In this document: positions 45,170-54,770 of the stretch, piece after piece
Numbering within the stretch: position 1 is the first letter of the stretch
How the letters are laid out: each line of letters opens with the position of its first letter
Program-made: the position numbers and the translations under genes
Assembly (NCBI GenBank): GCA_938017795.1
Contig: CALIJZ010000010.1
Coordinates: 16,457-80,456, forward strand
Origin: an uncultured Bacteriovoracaceae bacterium
GTDB taxonomy: Bacteria; Bdellovibrionota; Bacteriovoracia; Bacteriovoracales; Bacteriovoracaceae
Direction of reading: 5' to 3'
DNA length: 64,000 bases
Notes under the pieces: model-generated
The model's database searches: none
What the model saw: the letters and a program-made list of their open reading frames with translations, nothing else
Told to the model about the DNA's origin: nothing

Positions 45170-46474
45170 TTAGTCCAACAAGTTCTCACCTGAATCGGAT
45201 AAAGAAGCTTGGTCAGCTTGCTTTCTTACTTCTTCGATTTCATTCTTAATATCTACGGAAGAATTATCTGGCTCTCTTGACTCTAACTTTTCCCTATTGT
45301 CATTAGGACTTGAAATTTTTGTATTATTATCACTTTTAACTAACTCTAAGGGAGAAGCAAAAACGACTTCTCGAGCATCATCAGGCATAGAAATATTGGC
45401 CATAAGTAAAGCATCCTTTGTTTTTTGGATTGCTTGAGATCGAATTTTTGTAATACTATAATCAACAGCATTGAGCCAAAAATATACCTTAAGATTCACT
45501 GTTGATGCACCTAGGGCATCAGCGGCAATTAAAGGAGCAGGGCTTTTTAGAACTTGAGGTATTGATAAGAGTTGTTCAATAATTATATCTCGTACGTTAT
45601 TTATAGAGTCATCATATCCAATACCTACGGTGAAGTTAGCTCTCATATTTGGGTTTCTTGTGAGATTTTTAATTGTGGCCTTTGCGACCTCATGATTAGG
45701 GAGAATTAAATTATTACCTTCATAATCCATTAAGGTCGTTCCTCTAGTTGTAACAGCTTGAACTATTCCTTCAATGTCATTTATTTGTACTATCTCTCCT
45801 TTTCGAAATACATCTCTAATACTGATTAAGAGTCCTGAAATATAATTCTCAAATGTAGGTTTAAGCGCAAGCCCAAGTCCAAGTCCTAATGCACCGGTAC
45901 CACCAAGAATTGAATAAGCAAGGCCTGATAAATTACTAGCTTTGAGAGCAAGGTAAACACCCATAAACATTATGATAATAAAGCAGATGTTTGAAATTGC
46001 TTGAGTGATAAGAGAGTTAGAAGTTTTTTTGCTAAGTAAATATCTTGCAAGTTTTCTAGCAAGAAAAGATAAAAATAAAAAAACTAATAGAAGTATAAGT
46101 GAAGAAAGTAAATAGGGTGATATCTTTTGAGCTTTTAAAACAATATTATCTATTTCTTGGCTAGCTGGGCTTAGAGTATTTGCACCTTTAAATGAAAATT
46201 CAGCGTTATCAATGACAGCTACGACTCCATCAGTTTTTTCTATGATTTCTTGAATCCACTTCTTTTTTTGGACTGAAGGATATTCACCTTCAATAAAAAC
46301 TAACCCTTCATCTACGCGAATCTTAATTTTGGGAAACCAGTTAGAGGCCTTAATTATCTTAGTTATCCTAGTTTCAATTGATTCATCAGCTTTACTTTTA
46401 GGGACACTTGTACCAAAGCCACTTAGAGGAAATTGAAATAAAATTATAAGTAAAAGAGTTTTTATTTTGAACAT
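45170..46474 (-). CDS. MscS-family channel with N-terminal BON domain
   Basis: The 434-residue protein starts with a signal peptide, then a periplasmic BON-like domain (IETRITKIIKASNW, IKIRVDEGLVFIEGEYP, at ~30-95). Three membrane helices follow, with the pore region GGTGALGLGLGLALKPTFENYISG, and then the MscS beta domain FRKGEIVQIND. The C-terminal 60 residues are acidic and unstructured. BON domains bind lipid or envelope components, so gating may be linked to the outer envelope. Neighbours another MscS gene, divergently. Confidence 0.88.
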   Translation of the reverse strand: MFKIKTLLLIILFQFPLSGFGTSVPKSKADESIETRITKIIKASNWFPKIKIRVDEGLVFIEGEYPSVQKKKWIQEIIEKTDGVVAVIDNAEFSFKGANTLSPASQEIDNIVLKAQKISPYLLSSLILLLVFLFLSFLARKLARYLLSKKTSNSLITQAISNICFIIIMFMGVYLALKASNLSGLAYSILGGTGALGLGLGLALKPTFENYISGLLISIRDVFRKGEIVQINDIEGIVQAVTTRGTTLMDYEGNNLILPNHEVAKATIKNLTRNPNMRANFTVGIGYDDSINNVRDIIIEQLLSIPQVLKSPAPLIAADALGASTVNLKVYFWLNAVDYSITKIRSQAIQKTKDALLMANISMPDDAREVVFASPLELVKSDNNTKISSPNDNREKLESREPDNSSVDIKNEIEEVRKQADQASLSDSGENLLD

Positions 46475-46664
46475 GATAAATTGTTGTAGTCATCTTGACG
46501 ATTTATGTCAATGTTCAACTGTTATTGTCTCTTAATACTTAAGAATAAATCATTTAATATTTAAATGTGAAGAAAACTACACAGTTTTAAATGCAATTTT
46601 AAATATACATTAAAAGAAACAAGTTATTGTAATTAATAGAATTAATATTTTAAAAGGATCAATT

Positions 46665-47549
46665 GTGGATTTCGGTTTTATATCAGAAGGGTTAACAAAA
46701 TTATATGATAAGCTTGAAGGTTGGGGAGCCGGCATTATTAAGATGCTCCCTAATCTTGTCATTGCAACTTTAACAATACTCGTTTTTTGGGGACTAGGTC
46801 ATTGGGGATATAAACTGATGAGACGTATCTTAAAAAAGACACACTTTAATGAAAGTCTTGAGCATTTGTTAGCAAGTATCTTCCGTATAGCTATTGTTAT
46901 GTTAGGTGTTATCTTAGCACTAGCTGTTATGGATCTTCAAAAAACAGTTTTTTCTATGCTGGCTGGAGTTGGTGTCGTTGGACTTGCCTTAGGTTTTGCC
47001 TTCCAAGATTTAGCTGCAAACTTTATGGCTGGAGTAATGTTAGCTGTTAAGTCCCCAGTTAATATTGGTGATATGATTGAAATAAACGGGACAATGGGAA
47101 AAGTTATTCGAATACGTTTAAGGGAAACTTTAATTAGAGACCTAGATGGGCATGACGTTTTTATTCCCAATAAAGATTTTACTACCAATCAATTAATTAA
47201 TTATACAAGTAACGGACGTCGAAGAATTGAGGTGAAAGTTGGTATTGGTTATGAAGATAACGCTCAAGAGGGAATTGAGGTAGTGAGAAAAGCATTAACT
47301 TCAGTTGATGGGGTCTTATCTAATCCAGCTCCAGAGGCTTATGTCGTTGAGTTAGGAGGAAGTTCGGTTAATATTGTAGCTCATCTTTGGTTTAAATATC
47401 CTGAAGGTGATTATTTAAAAATTCAAAGTGAAGCCACAGTTAGAGTAAAAGAAAAATTGGAGGCATCAAGGTTTAATATACCTTTTCCTATAAGAACTCT
47501 ACAGCTTTCTCCAGAGCAAAACAAGGATGCAAAATCAGCTTTAGGATGA
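46665..47549 (+). CDS. MscS-family mechanosensitive channel
   Basis: A GTG start with AAAAGGAT upstream gives a 294-residue classic small MscS: helix 1 at ~20-45, helix 2 at ~65-90, pore helix LAGVGVVGLALGFAFQDLAANFMAG, beta domain VNIGDMIEING...TMGKV and FIPNK. Of the three MscS genes it is the most canonical and close in length to E. coli MscS. Its last nine bases overlap the end of the convergent response-regulator gene. Confidence 0.92.
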   Translation: MDFGFISEGLTKLYDKLEGWGAGIIKMLPNLVIATLTILVFWGLGHWGYKLMRRILKKTHFNESLEHLLASIFRIAIVMLGVILALAVMDLQKTVFSMLAGVGVVGLALGFAFQDLAANFMAGVMLAVKSPVNIGDMIEINGTMGKVIRIRLRETLIRDLDGHDVFIPNKDFTTNQLINYTSNGRRRIEVKVGIGYEDNAQEGIEVVRKALTSVDGVLSNPAPEAYVVELGGSSVNIVAHLWFKYPEGDYLKIQSEATVRVKEKLEASRFNIPFPIRTLQLSPEQNKDAKSALG

Positions 47550-48236
47550 TCGAGGGGAAAACTTATACCCTACACCATGAACTGATTCAATAAGGTAAGA
47601 GTTGGCACCAAGTTTTTTTCGTAACTTACTTACATGTGTATCAACTGACCTTGCATAAACATAAACATTTTCCCCCCATATATCATTTAAGATTTTATCT
47701 CTTGCAAAGACACTTTTAGGAGAATTGGCAAAGTATGTAAGTAGTTTATACTCAAGAGCTGTTAAATCAATTAAGGTTTCAGCTTTAGTCTCTATATCTT
47801 TAATTTTAACTTCTTGTGTGCTTTGTATAATTTCAATGTCATCCCACTTTAAGATAGAGAGTTGACTATTTAGAGAATCAATTTTTTTTAGTTTGGATTC
47901 TATTCTTGCCTTGAGCTCTAAAGGTTGAAATGGCTTAGTAATATAATCATCTGCTCCTGCAGAGAAACCAAGAACCTTGTGAGATAAATCAGATGATCCT
48001 GTTAAGATAAAGATAGGGATTTCTGGACTGGAAGCATAGATTTTAGAACAAAGATCAATTCCATTACCATCAGGTAAGTTTAGGTCTAATAAAATAAGAG
48101 AAAACTTTTGGTCACCGAGAGCATTTTCTGCTTCACTGATATTTTTCACCCAAGTTAATTCAGAAAAACTACCTACGGCCTGCTTAACCATAGGGACTAT
48201 TTCTTTTGAGTCCTCTACTAATAATATATTTTTCAT
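47541..48236 (-). CDS. OmpR/PhoB-family response regulator
   Basis: The ATG at 48236 follows AGAGGAT and gives a normal 231-residue protein; a longer frame upstream lacks a binding site. The receiver domain has VEDSKE, phosphoacceptor Asp in LILLDLNLPDG, and T and K at ILTGS and ITKPF. The C-terminal winged helix (YKLLTYFANSP, RSVDTHVSKLRKKL) is of OmpR type. No partner kinase is adjacent; the nearest kinase is the hybrid one at 49793. Convergent with an MscS gene. Confidence 0.9.
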   Translation of the reverse strand: MKNILLVEDSKEIVPMVKQAVGSFSELTWVKNISEAENALGDQKFSLILLDLNLPDGNGIDLCSKIYASSPEIPIFILTGSSDLSHKVLGFSAGADDYITKPFQPLELKARIESKLKKIDSLNSQLSILKWDDIEIIQSTQEVKIKDIETKAETLIDLTALEYKLLTYFANSPKSVFARDKILNDIWGENVYVYARSVDTHVSKLRKKLGANSYLIESVHGVGYKFSPRSS

Positions 48237-48463
48237 TTTTTTTATCCTCTGATGATATAGTGCACTATAAGCTATTATATACATCGGGTATTGGATTTTA
48301 AATCAATTAATGAAAAATATCGCTTTAATTAATGGCTGAGAATAGTAGTTTGAGGGTTAGAGTATAAATGTTAAGAAAAAAACATATTTGAATCACATTC
48401 TGGTGAATATTCATATCCGAGTATTTGTTAAATTATATTTAAGAAAGTTAACAAGGAGAAAAT

Positions 48464-48979
48464 ATGAACTTAGAACATAAAAGCTTAACCGAGATTTTAA
48501 AGATGGATTCAATTGGAGACATATTTCCTGAACATAAAGAAAAAATTGTAGAGTTATTGAATTCATTATTAGCTAACGAGTTTTTAGTATTTACAAAAAC
48601 ATTAAATTATCACTGGAATTTTAAAGGCCCAAGATTTACAAGCATACATGAGTTTTTAGGTGGGCATTATAATACGCTACTTGAAGTAATGGATGAAGTG
48701 GCAGAGAGGATTAAAATTGTTGGAGGGCAACCTTTGAGTACCGCAACTGAGATGACTCAAAGAACAACGATTGAGGAAAAACCAGGGATGATACCATCTT
48801 CTAATGATATGATTGCAACCTTAATCAAGGATCATCATATTATTCAACAAATGATTTCATATTCATTAGAAAATAATGCTGAAATATTTTCCCTAGATAA
48901 AGGAACTGAGGATATGTTGGTTTCAACAATGAGAACTCATGAAAAGATGATTTGGATGCTAAAGTCAAGTTTACACTAA
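48464..48979 (+). CDS. Dps-family DNA-protecting ferritin-like protein
   Basis: The 171-residue protein has the Dps ferroxidase motif across the dimer interface: NYHWNFKGPRFTSIHEFLGGHYNTLLEVMDEVAERI (positions ~45-80), with H, H, D and E in the right order. Dps shells store iron and protect DNA from peroxide in starvation. AAGGAG precedes the ATG. The N-terminus (~25 residues) is longer than the E. coli protein and not Lys-rich. Confidence 0.9.
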   Translation: MNLEHKSLTEILKMDSIGDIFPEHKEKIVELLNSLLANEFLVFTKTLNYHWNFKGPRFTSIHEFLGGHYNTLLEVMDEVAERIKIVGGQPLSTATEMTQRTTIEEKPGMIPSSNDMIATLIKDHHIIQQMISYSLENNAEIFSLDKGTEDMLVSTMRTHEKMIWMLKSSLH

Positions 48980-49043
48980 GAAATTTTGTGAATGAAGATT
49001 ATAAATATAGATCCATTAAATTGGATTCAACAAAGGAGATAAA

Positions 49044-49301
49044 ATGACAGTAATTAACAAGGAAATGGTAGAGAGTATGAAGCAAACGAGAGATGAGTTA
49101 AAGCTTAAAACTCATCTAATGAAAATGGATGCTCAAGATGAATGGGAAAAGATGGAACACAAGTATACAAAGTTAAAAAGCAATATGGAGAGTGCTTCAG
49201 AGAGTTTTAGTGAGATGAGCGAAAAATTTGTAGAAGCAAATAAGCTTGCTTTGGGAGAGTTAAAGACAGGGTATGATAATATCGTGTCTAGTTTTAAGTA
49301 A
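49044..49301 (+). CDS. Small coiled-coil protein
   Basis: Eighty-five residues predicted fully helical, with heptad-like leucine/methionine spacing (MKQTRDELKLKTHLMKMD, then WEKMEHKYTKLKSNME). AAAGGAG lies upstream of the ATG. It follows dps by 64 bases and is followed by a terminator, so it may be co-expressed with dps. No family name. Confidence 0.6.
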   Translation: MTVINKEMVESMKQTRDELKLKTHLMKMDAQDEWEKMEHKYTKLKSNMESASESFSEMSEKFVEANKLALGELKTGYDNIVSSFK

Positions 49302-49349
49302 AAATTGAGAAAGCAAATATATTCTTGGGCTTGCAAAGTAAAATCATAA

Positions 49350-49388
49350 TTACTCCCTTATTAATTTTTAATATGGGAGTGATTTTTT
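49350..49388 (+). terminator. Rho-independent terminator
   Basis: ACTCCC pairs with GGGAGT, extended by TATTA/TAATA across one mismatch, followed by TTTTTT. It ends the dps-coiled-coil unit. Confidence 0.85.
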
Positions 49389-49465
49389 AAATAGAGTAGT
49401 TCTTGATAGTTTTCTTAGAATTAACTATTCATAGTTTAAAAAAAATGAAATAGTTTAATATAGTT

Positions 49466-49792
49466 ATGAATGATACAGACTATTTATTAATTGAAAATAT
49501 AAGAAATGAAAAACCTCAACCTGGACTTGAGCCATTTATGAGTGAGTTTATAAAAGATAGATTACAAGAACTAGTAGTTCTAAAATCTGCTGTTAATTCT
49601 AAAGACTACTGTGTGATTAAGGAAATTTCACATAAATGGAAAGGTTTTTGTTCTCCTTATGGATTCATAGGACTAGAGAAACTATCAATTAACCTTGAAC
49701 GATCGGCACTTGAATCAAACTTAAGTGACTGTGAAGAATTGATTATAAATATAGAGAAATATTTGGAAATTAAAAAATTGGTAATGAAATAA
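49466..49792 (+). CDS. Histidine phosphotransfer (HPt) protein
   Basis: The 108-residue all-helical protein has the HPt signature with the phosphoaccepting His in ISHKWKGFCSPYGF (compare HxxKGxxxxxG). Its stop directly abuts the start of a hybrid histidine kinase, so the two genes form one phosphorelay unit. No third, DNA-binding receiver is next to them; the output may be the orphan OmpR-type regulator at 47541 or a distant protein. Confidence 0.8.
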   Translation: MNDTDYLLIENIRNEKPQPGLEPFMSEFIKDRLQELVVLKSAVNSKDYCVIKEISHKWKGFCSPYGFIGLEKLSINLERSALESNLSDCEELIINIEKYLEIKKLVMK

Positions 49793-51646
49793 ATGTCTAC
49801 AAGTATTATCAGTTATAACAAAAATCAGATTAAAATAAAAAATTTAAGAAAGAGATTTTTTGCTTTTTCTACTCTGGCCTTACTTATAATAATAGCGATA
49901 TCTTTTATTGCCTTTGGGTTTCATCGAGATATTATTGATCAACAAAAATCTATCCGAAAAGTTAATAAACTATTATTGAAACAACAATCTGCGATCAAGC
50001 AAATCTCAACACTTGGGAGTTTCTTTGATGAAGATATCTCAGATACAGAAATGGAAAAAATGAGGGCTAAAGTAAGATTCAAAGTTTCTAAATTGAAAAA
50101 AGCTACTTCTGAATTATCTTCCTTCATCTTAAAAAGTGATTCTGCTTCAATTGAAGACCTTGAGACTTACCTACATCAAAAAAGTTTTAAAAGTAATATG
50201 AAAAACTACATTCAACATGTAAAAAAATTACTTTCTGATAGTAGTACTTCATTAGAGATTAAGGAGAGCATTAGATACTTATCTAAAGATAGTGCAGATG
50301 GTGATACTGAATATTTAGAAGAGCTCTTATCGATACTTGATTCAGAGTATAAAGATGGGATGAAAAAGCTAGAACGAGTAGGGATTTTAATTATTTTACT
50401 GTGTATCCTTGAAGTTTTTGTTGTCTGGTTTTTTCTTTTTAGACCACTTCATTCAACAGTAATGAATCAAAATAAGCAATTATTAGAGTCTGCCTTAAAG
50501 GTCGAGAGTGCTGCAAGGTCAAGAACTGACTTTCTTGCCAATATTAGTCATGAAATAAGGACTCCTATGACTGCCATTTTAGGATATGCCGAGGTTTTAC
50601 AAACCGATGAAAAACTAGACAAAGACAATGTTAAAAAAACGGTTAAAATTATTAATCAAAATGCAACTCACTTATTAAGTTTACTCGATGAGGTTCTTGA
50701 TGTGTCTAAAATGGAATCTGGGAAATTTGAATTCTTAGAACAAAAAGTTGATCTCACGAATCTTTTAAATGAGGTCTATTCATTGATCCATGTTAAAGCT
50801 AGAGAAAAGAAAATTGATTTAAACTTTAATAATACTGGAAACATCCCTCAATTTATTATGACGGATCCTAAAAGATTAAAGCAAATTCTTTTTAATATCA
50901 TAGGAAATGCTATTAAGTTTACTGATACTGGTTCAATTGATTTAGAAGTTTATTTAGAAACCAATAAGCAACTTCAGTTCAAAATAAGTGATACAGGTTG
51001 CGGAATACCTAAAGAGAAAAGAGAGTTAATTTTTGCTCCTTTTGAGCAAGCTTATACATCTGCTAATAGACAATTCTCTGGTACTGGACTTGGGTTAGTT
51101 CTCTCTAGAGGTCTTGCTCGAAAAATGGGAGGAGATGTTCAAATACTCAGTTCTGAACTTGGTAAAGGAACAGTGTTTTTAATTACTATAAATCCTGGTG
51201 AGATAGGCAAGCACTCTTTAACTAGTGATTTCTCAACTTCAGTTATAAAGGATGAAAGCGATTACTTAGAGCAAGATTATAATTTATCTCGAAAGGAAAT
51301 ATTAGTTGTTGATGATGCTAAAGAAAATGCTCGACTTTTTTCTATCTATTTAGAGAGAGCTGGAGCTAAGGTTACGATTTTAAACGATGGATATAGTGTA
51401 TTAGAGTTAACTCAAACGAAGAGCTTTGATCTAATTTTACTTGATCTTCAAATGCCGGGAATGGATGGCTATCAAGTAATAAGTGAACTGAAAAAAAATG
51501 GATACTCAGGCCATATAAGCGCTTTGACTGCCCATGCAATGGCCGAAGAAGTCGAAAAAACCAGAAAAAGTGGATTTGATGCTCATATAACAAAGCCAAT
51601 TGGGTCTGTAGAGTTAATCAAAAAAGTATATTCTATTATAGGGTAG
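49793..51646 (+). CDS. Hybrid sensor histidine kinase with C-terminal receiver
   Basis: Of 617 residues, two membrane helices (~24-44 and ~195-215) enclose a periplasmic helical sensor. HisKA follows with FLANISHEIRTPMTAILGYAEVL. The ATPase domain has the N box, DTGCGIPKE and GTGLGL. A receiver domain at ~500-617 has VVDDAKENAR, Asp in LILLDLQMPGMDG and ITKPIG. It begins right after the HPt gene stop. The periplasmic part is short and helical; its signal is unknown. Confidence 0.92.
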   Translation: MSTSIISYNKNQIKIKNLRKRFFAFSTLALLIIIAISFIAFGFHRDIIDQQKSIRKVNKLLLKQQSAIKQISTLGSFFDEDISDTEMEKMRAKVRFKVSKLKKATSELSSFILKSDSASIEDLETYLHQKSFKSNMKNYIQHVKKLLSDSSTSLEIKESIRYLSKDSADGDTEYLEELLSILDSEYKDGMKKLERVGILIILLCILEVFVVWFFLFRPLHSTVMNQNKQLLESALKVESAARSRTDFLANISHEIRTPMTAILGYAEVLQTDEKLDKDNVKKTVKIINQNATHLLSLLDEVLDVSKMESGKFEFLEQKVDLTNLLNEVYSLIHVKAREKKIDLNFNNTGNIPQFIMTDPKRLKQILFNIIGNAIKFTDTGSIDLEVYLETNKQLQFKISDTGCGIPKEKRELIFAPFEQAYTSANRQFSGTGLGLVLSRGLARKMGGDVQILSSELGKGTVFLITINPGEIGKHSLTSDFSTSVIKDESDYLEQDYNLSRKEILVVDDAKENARLFSIYLERAGAKVTILNDGYSVLELTQTKSFDLILLDLQMPGMDGYQVISELKKNGYSGHISALTAHAMAEEVEKTRKSGFDAHITKPIGSVELIKKVYSIIG

Positions 51647-51820
51647 CTGTTGTTAATAAATACTCTATATCTATAAAATTTATGAAGAAATTGTTAAATT
51701 TTTTACTTTAGTGAATTTTTCTCAAATGTGTAGAAAACTTAACATTTACTAGTCGACACCTTAAATACAAAAATATTATTTACCCTGATAATGGAAGTAC
51801 ATTAAATCGCAGGAGGGTAA

Positions 51821-52495
51821 ATGAAGAATAATAAAAAATCATTAGTTGAAAAAAGTAAAAATAAGCAAAAGCGTAGTTTCATTAAAAAGAATCTTAGAAA
51901 AAAAGATTTACGTTTAGCTCAACTCGAAGATGCTGATTTGTCAGAATCTCATTTAGGCTTCACAAATCTAGATGCTGTAGAAGCAAAAAACGCCGATTTT
52001 AGTCATACACATTTAGTAAGAACTAAGTTGAGTAGGTCAAATTTACAAGGAGCAAACTTTACATCTAGTCAAATCAATAGAGTCAATTTCAAATTTGCAG
52101 ACTTAAGAAAAGCAAGTTTTGCGTTTTCTCATATTTTAAATACAAAAATGCGAAATCTAAAAATGTGGGGTGCAAGCTTAAGACATGCAATTTTAAAAGA
52201 TGTTTCTTTTATGAATTCTGATTTGGATTTTGCTGATATGCGCGGGGTTAGGGCCCAAGGATGTTCCTTTTTTAATACAGATTTAAGAGAAGCTAATCTT
52301 CAGAATGCAAAAATGATGGGATGTACATTCATAGAAGCAAACTTAAAAAGAAGTAATTTAAAAGGAGCCGACTTAAGTAATACAGATCTTGATGGTGCAG
52401 TTTTAATTGGAGCTGAGTTTAATGAAAATACAAAACTTCCCTTCTCAGATGTGAAAGCTCAGTTACTAGGCATGATTTATAAAAGATCTGAATAA
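51821..52495 (+). CDS. Pentapeptide-repeat protein
   Basis: After a basic N-terminus (~35 residues) the 224-residue protein is almost entirely A(D/N)LxX pentapeptide repeats (ADLSESHLGF, SNLQGANFTS, ADLRKASFAF, ANLKRSNLKGADLSNTDL), which form a right-handed square helix. Such proteins include DNA mimics (Qnr, MfpA) and many of unknown role. AGGAGGG precedes the ATG. A shorter relative follows 52 bases downstream. No Qnr-specific feature is evident. Confidence 0.88.
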   Translation: MKNNKKSLVEKSKNKQKRSFIKKNLRKKDLRLAQLEDADLSESHLGFTNLDAVEAKNADFSHTHLVRTKLSRSNLQGANFTSSQINRVNFKFADLRKASFAFSHILNTKMRNLKMWGASLRHAILKDVSFMNSDLDFADMRGVRAQGCSFFNTDLREANLQNAKMMGCTFIEANLKRSNLKGADLSNTDLDGAVLIGAEFNENTKLPFSDVKAQLLGMIYKRSE

Positions 52496-52547
52496 TGCGA
52501 ACAAATTACAACTTTTAAAATCAAATAAATTCATAAAAAGGTTATAT

Positions 52548-52925
52548 ATGTTTTTATCAAAATTAAAAAAATTGAAAGAAAACTTTCTTAGAATAACAAA
52601 AACGCCGAGTACCAGATCCAATAATGAGCTTGATTTAAGTTCAATTAACTTTCGGGGGGCAAATTTAGATTCAGAAAACTTACAAGGAGCTAGGATGAAA
52701 AAAACAAATTTAAGTGATTGTTCTTTAGTAAATACGAACTTTGAAGAATCTGACCTGAGCTATACAAACTTGAGGTATGCAAATGTAAAAGATGCAATAT
52801 TTGATGGAGCAAACCTTAATGGAGCAGATTTGAGCTTTGTAAAAGGTTGGGAGAGTGCAAGTTTTAAAAGTTGTGTAATTTCTGAAGAAACTCTTGCAAC
52901 ATTTCCCTTAAAAGATAAGTTATAG
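52548..52925 (+). CDS. Small pentapeptide-repeat protein
   Basis: The 125-residue protein has a ~30-residue basic N-terminus and about 15 pentapeptide units (INFRGANLDSENLQGARMKKTNL, then ANVKDAIFDGANLNGADL). It is shorter than, and probably paralogous to, the preceding gene. AAAAGG precedes the ATG. Function unknown. Confidence 0.82.
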   Translation: MFLSKLKKLKENFLRITKTPSTRSNNELDLSSINFRGANLDSENLQGARMKKTNLSDCSLVNTNFEESDLSYTNLRYANVKDAIFDGANLNGADLSFVKGWESASFKSCVISEETLATFPLKDKL

Positions 52926-53157
52926 AGAGTTTTTTAGAATAGAAATATAATAAATGAAGGACCATGTCCTGGTGTGTTTTTATATACCACTCTATTTTTT
53001 TATTAAAATGAAAGTCGAAATTATCAAAGTCTATTAAATGTGAAGAATAAAATACATTTCTACATACTTACTAAAATATTTAAATCTTAACATTTGCTAT
53101 CTTTAAATAGAAGCAAAAACTAAATGCTTATTCATGAATTTAACAAAAGGAATTAAA

Positions 53158-53856
53158 ATGAAGAAGACAACTATTTTACTATCTCTACTGGCTAGCTTAT
53201 TTTTTTCTTGTACTACGCCCAAAGTTGCTCCAGTAGATGCTATTTTAACAAAAGTAGACCAAGATAAACTAACACCTGATTCTGTGTTACAGATTCTAAA
53301 AGATGGAAATCAAAGATTTGTCTCTGGAGATATGACTCACAGAGATCACACTGAACAAGTCCGAAAGAGTGTAAATGGCCAGTATCCTAAAGCAATTGTT
53401 CTTAGTTGTGTTGATAGTAGAGTCCCAGTAGAAGATGTCTTTGATAGAGGGATAGGAGATTTATTTGTTGCAAGAGTAGCAGGAAACTTTGTTAATAAAG
53501 ATATCTTAGGAAGTATGGAGTTTGCTACAAAAGTAGCTGGTTCTAAGCTAGTAGTTGTTTTGGGACATGAACATTGTGGTGCAGTTAAAGCTGCAATTGA
53601 TAATGTACAAGTTGGAAATATAAGTTCTCTTGTTGAGCGTATTGCTCCTGCTGTTAGAATGAGTTCAAATTTCTCTGGAGAAAAGAGTGTTAAAAATAAA
53701 GACTATGTTCATAGAGTTTGTGAGAATAATGTTCTTAATACTATCAGTGAAATTAGACAAAAAAGTAGTATTATTAATGAATTAGAAAAACAAGGAAAAG
53801 TGAAAGTTGTAGGAGCCATTTATGATATGGATTCTGGTAAAGTAGTCTTTTTATAA
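53158..53856 (+). CDS. Periplasmic or lipoprotein beta-carbonic anhydrase
   Basis: The ATG at 53158 follows AAAGGAA; an upstream ATG at 53134 is not supported. The signal peptide ends in a lipobox (FFSC, Cys 18). The zinc-site motifs of beta-carbonic anhydrases are present: CVDSR (Cys, Asp and Arg) and HEHCG. These enzymes interconvert CO2 and bicarbonate. Lipoprotein export of a beta-type enzyme is unusual but not unheard of in bacteria. A hairpin terminator follows. Confidence 0.88.
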   Translation: MKKTTILLSLLASLFFSCTTPKVAPVDAILTKVDQDKLTPDSVLQILKDGNQRFVSGDMTHRDHTEQVRKSVNGQYPKAIVLSCVDSRVPVEDVFDRGIGDLFVARVAGNFVNKDILGSMEFATKVAGSKLVVVLGHEHCGAVKAAIDNVQVGNISSLVERIAPAVRMSSNFSGEKSVKNKDYVHRVCENNVLNTISEIRQKSSIINELEKQGKVKVVGAIYDMDSGKVVFL

Positions 53857-53886
53857 AGTCTCGTGTTTATCTTAAATAACCATGAT

Positions 53887-53917
53887 GTGATAGGCTTCAT
53901 TAATTGAAGCTTATCAC
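53887..53917 (+). terminator. Hairpin terminator
   Basis: GTGATA-G-GCTTC and GAAGC-T-TATCAC pair over 12 bases with one G-U around a seven-base loop. It follows the carbonic anhydrase gene; only a short T-rich tail. Confidence 0.65.
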
Positions 53918-54002
53918 TTATTGTGTAATATAGATTTTGTAAGAATAGGCAAATATATCCCAATCATTTGAATCGAAAATTTGTCTCAAGTATAGTTTAT
54001 AT

Positions 54003-54770
54003 ATGAAGTTTTTAATTCTTGCTTTACTTTTTTCATGCAGCAAAAACACTAGTACATCAGATGAAGACCAAGTCCCAAAAGAAGTTATTGAACTGAGCCA
54101 GAATATTATGAACTCTAGTATAGATGAACTCAAAATAAATATATTTTTTGAATCCTCAGCTATTCCTTATGAAGGAAATTTTTTATTTGGTTCTGATGTT
54201 TGGGAAGTAACAAATACAAGTGTTACGACTTTATTTGGGAGGTTTCCTAGTAGAGTGATAACTACTCCTTATGCAGTAAGTGAGATGAACGAAATTCCTG
54301 ATAATTCCAAACAAAGTTGGAGCTCAGATCAATTAATAGCACTAGGCGAATCAATTGCACCAGAGTTGAAAAGTAATAATATTCTAAATACTTCCGTTAT
54401 TTATGTGAAAGGTGTATTTAATGGAAACACAAATATATTGGGGCTACACTTTTCAGGAAAAAGATATGTATTTATTTTTAAAGATGTTGTTGAAAGTGTT
54501 GGAGGAACCTCTGATCAACAAAAGTATGTAGAACAAGCAGTAGTTGTTCACGAATTAGGGCATTTGTTTGGATTAGTGAACTCTGGAATTGCTCAAGCGA
54601 CAAACCATGAGGACAAATCTCACCCTCACCATACATCAAATGATGAATGTGTAATGTATTGGGCAGTGGAAGGAAGCCAAGGGGTTTTATCATTTGCAAT
54701 TTCAGTTTTAATAAGTCAAAAATTAAATTTGTATGAACAAGAAGTTATAAATGATGTTAATCAATATTAA
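54003..54770 (+). CDS. Lipoprotein zinc metalloprotease (metzincin-like)
   Basis: The signal peptide ends in lipobox FSC (Cys 12). The catalytic part has VVHELGHLFGLVN (HExxH with Gly at the turn but Asn where metzincins have the third His), a later His-rich HEDKSHPHH, and the CVMYWA Met-turn. This layout matches a family known from Bacteroidetes as membrane metalloproteases, so it may be transferred. At 255 residues it is compact. It is the last gene before scar B, i.e. at the island edge. Confidence 0.72.
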   Translation: MKFLILALLFSCSKNTSTSDEDQVPKEVIELSQNIMNSSIDELKINIFFESSAIPYEGNFLFGSDVWEVTNTSVTTLFGRFPSRVITTPYAVSEMNEIPDNSKQSWSSDQLIALGESIAPELKSNNILNTSVIYVKGVFNGNTNILGLHFSGKRYVFIFKDVVESVGGTSDQQKYVEQAVVVHELGHLFGLVNSGIAQATNHEDKSHPHHTSNDECVMYWAVEGSQGVLSFAISVLISQKLNLYEQEVINDVNQY

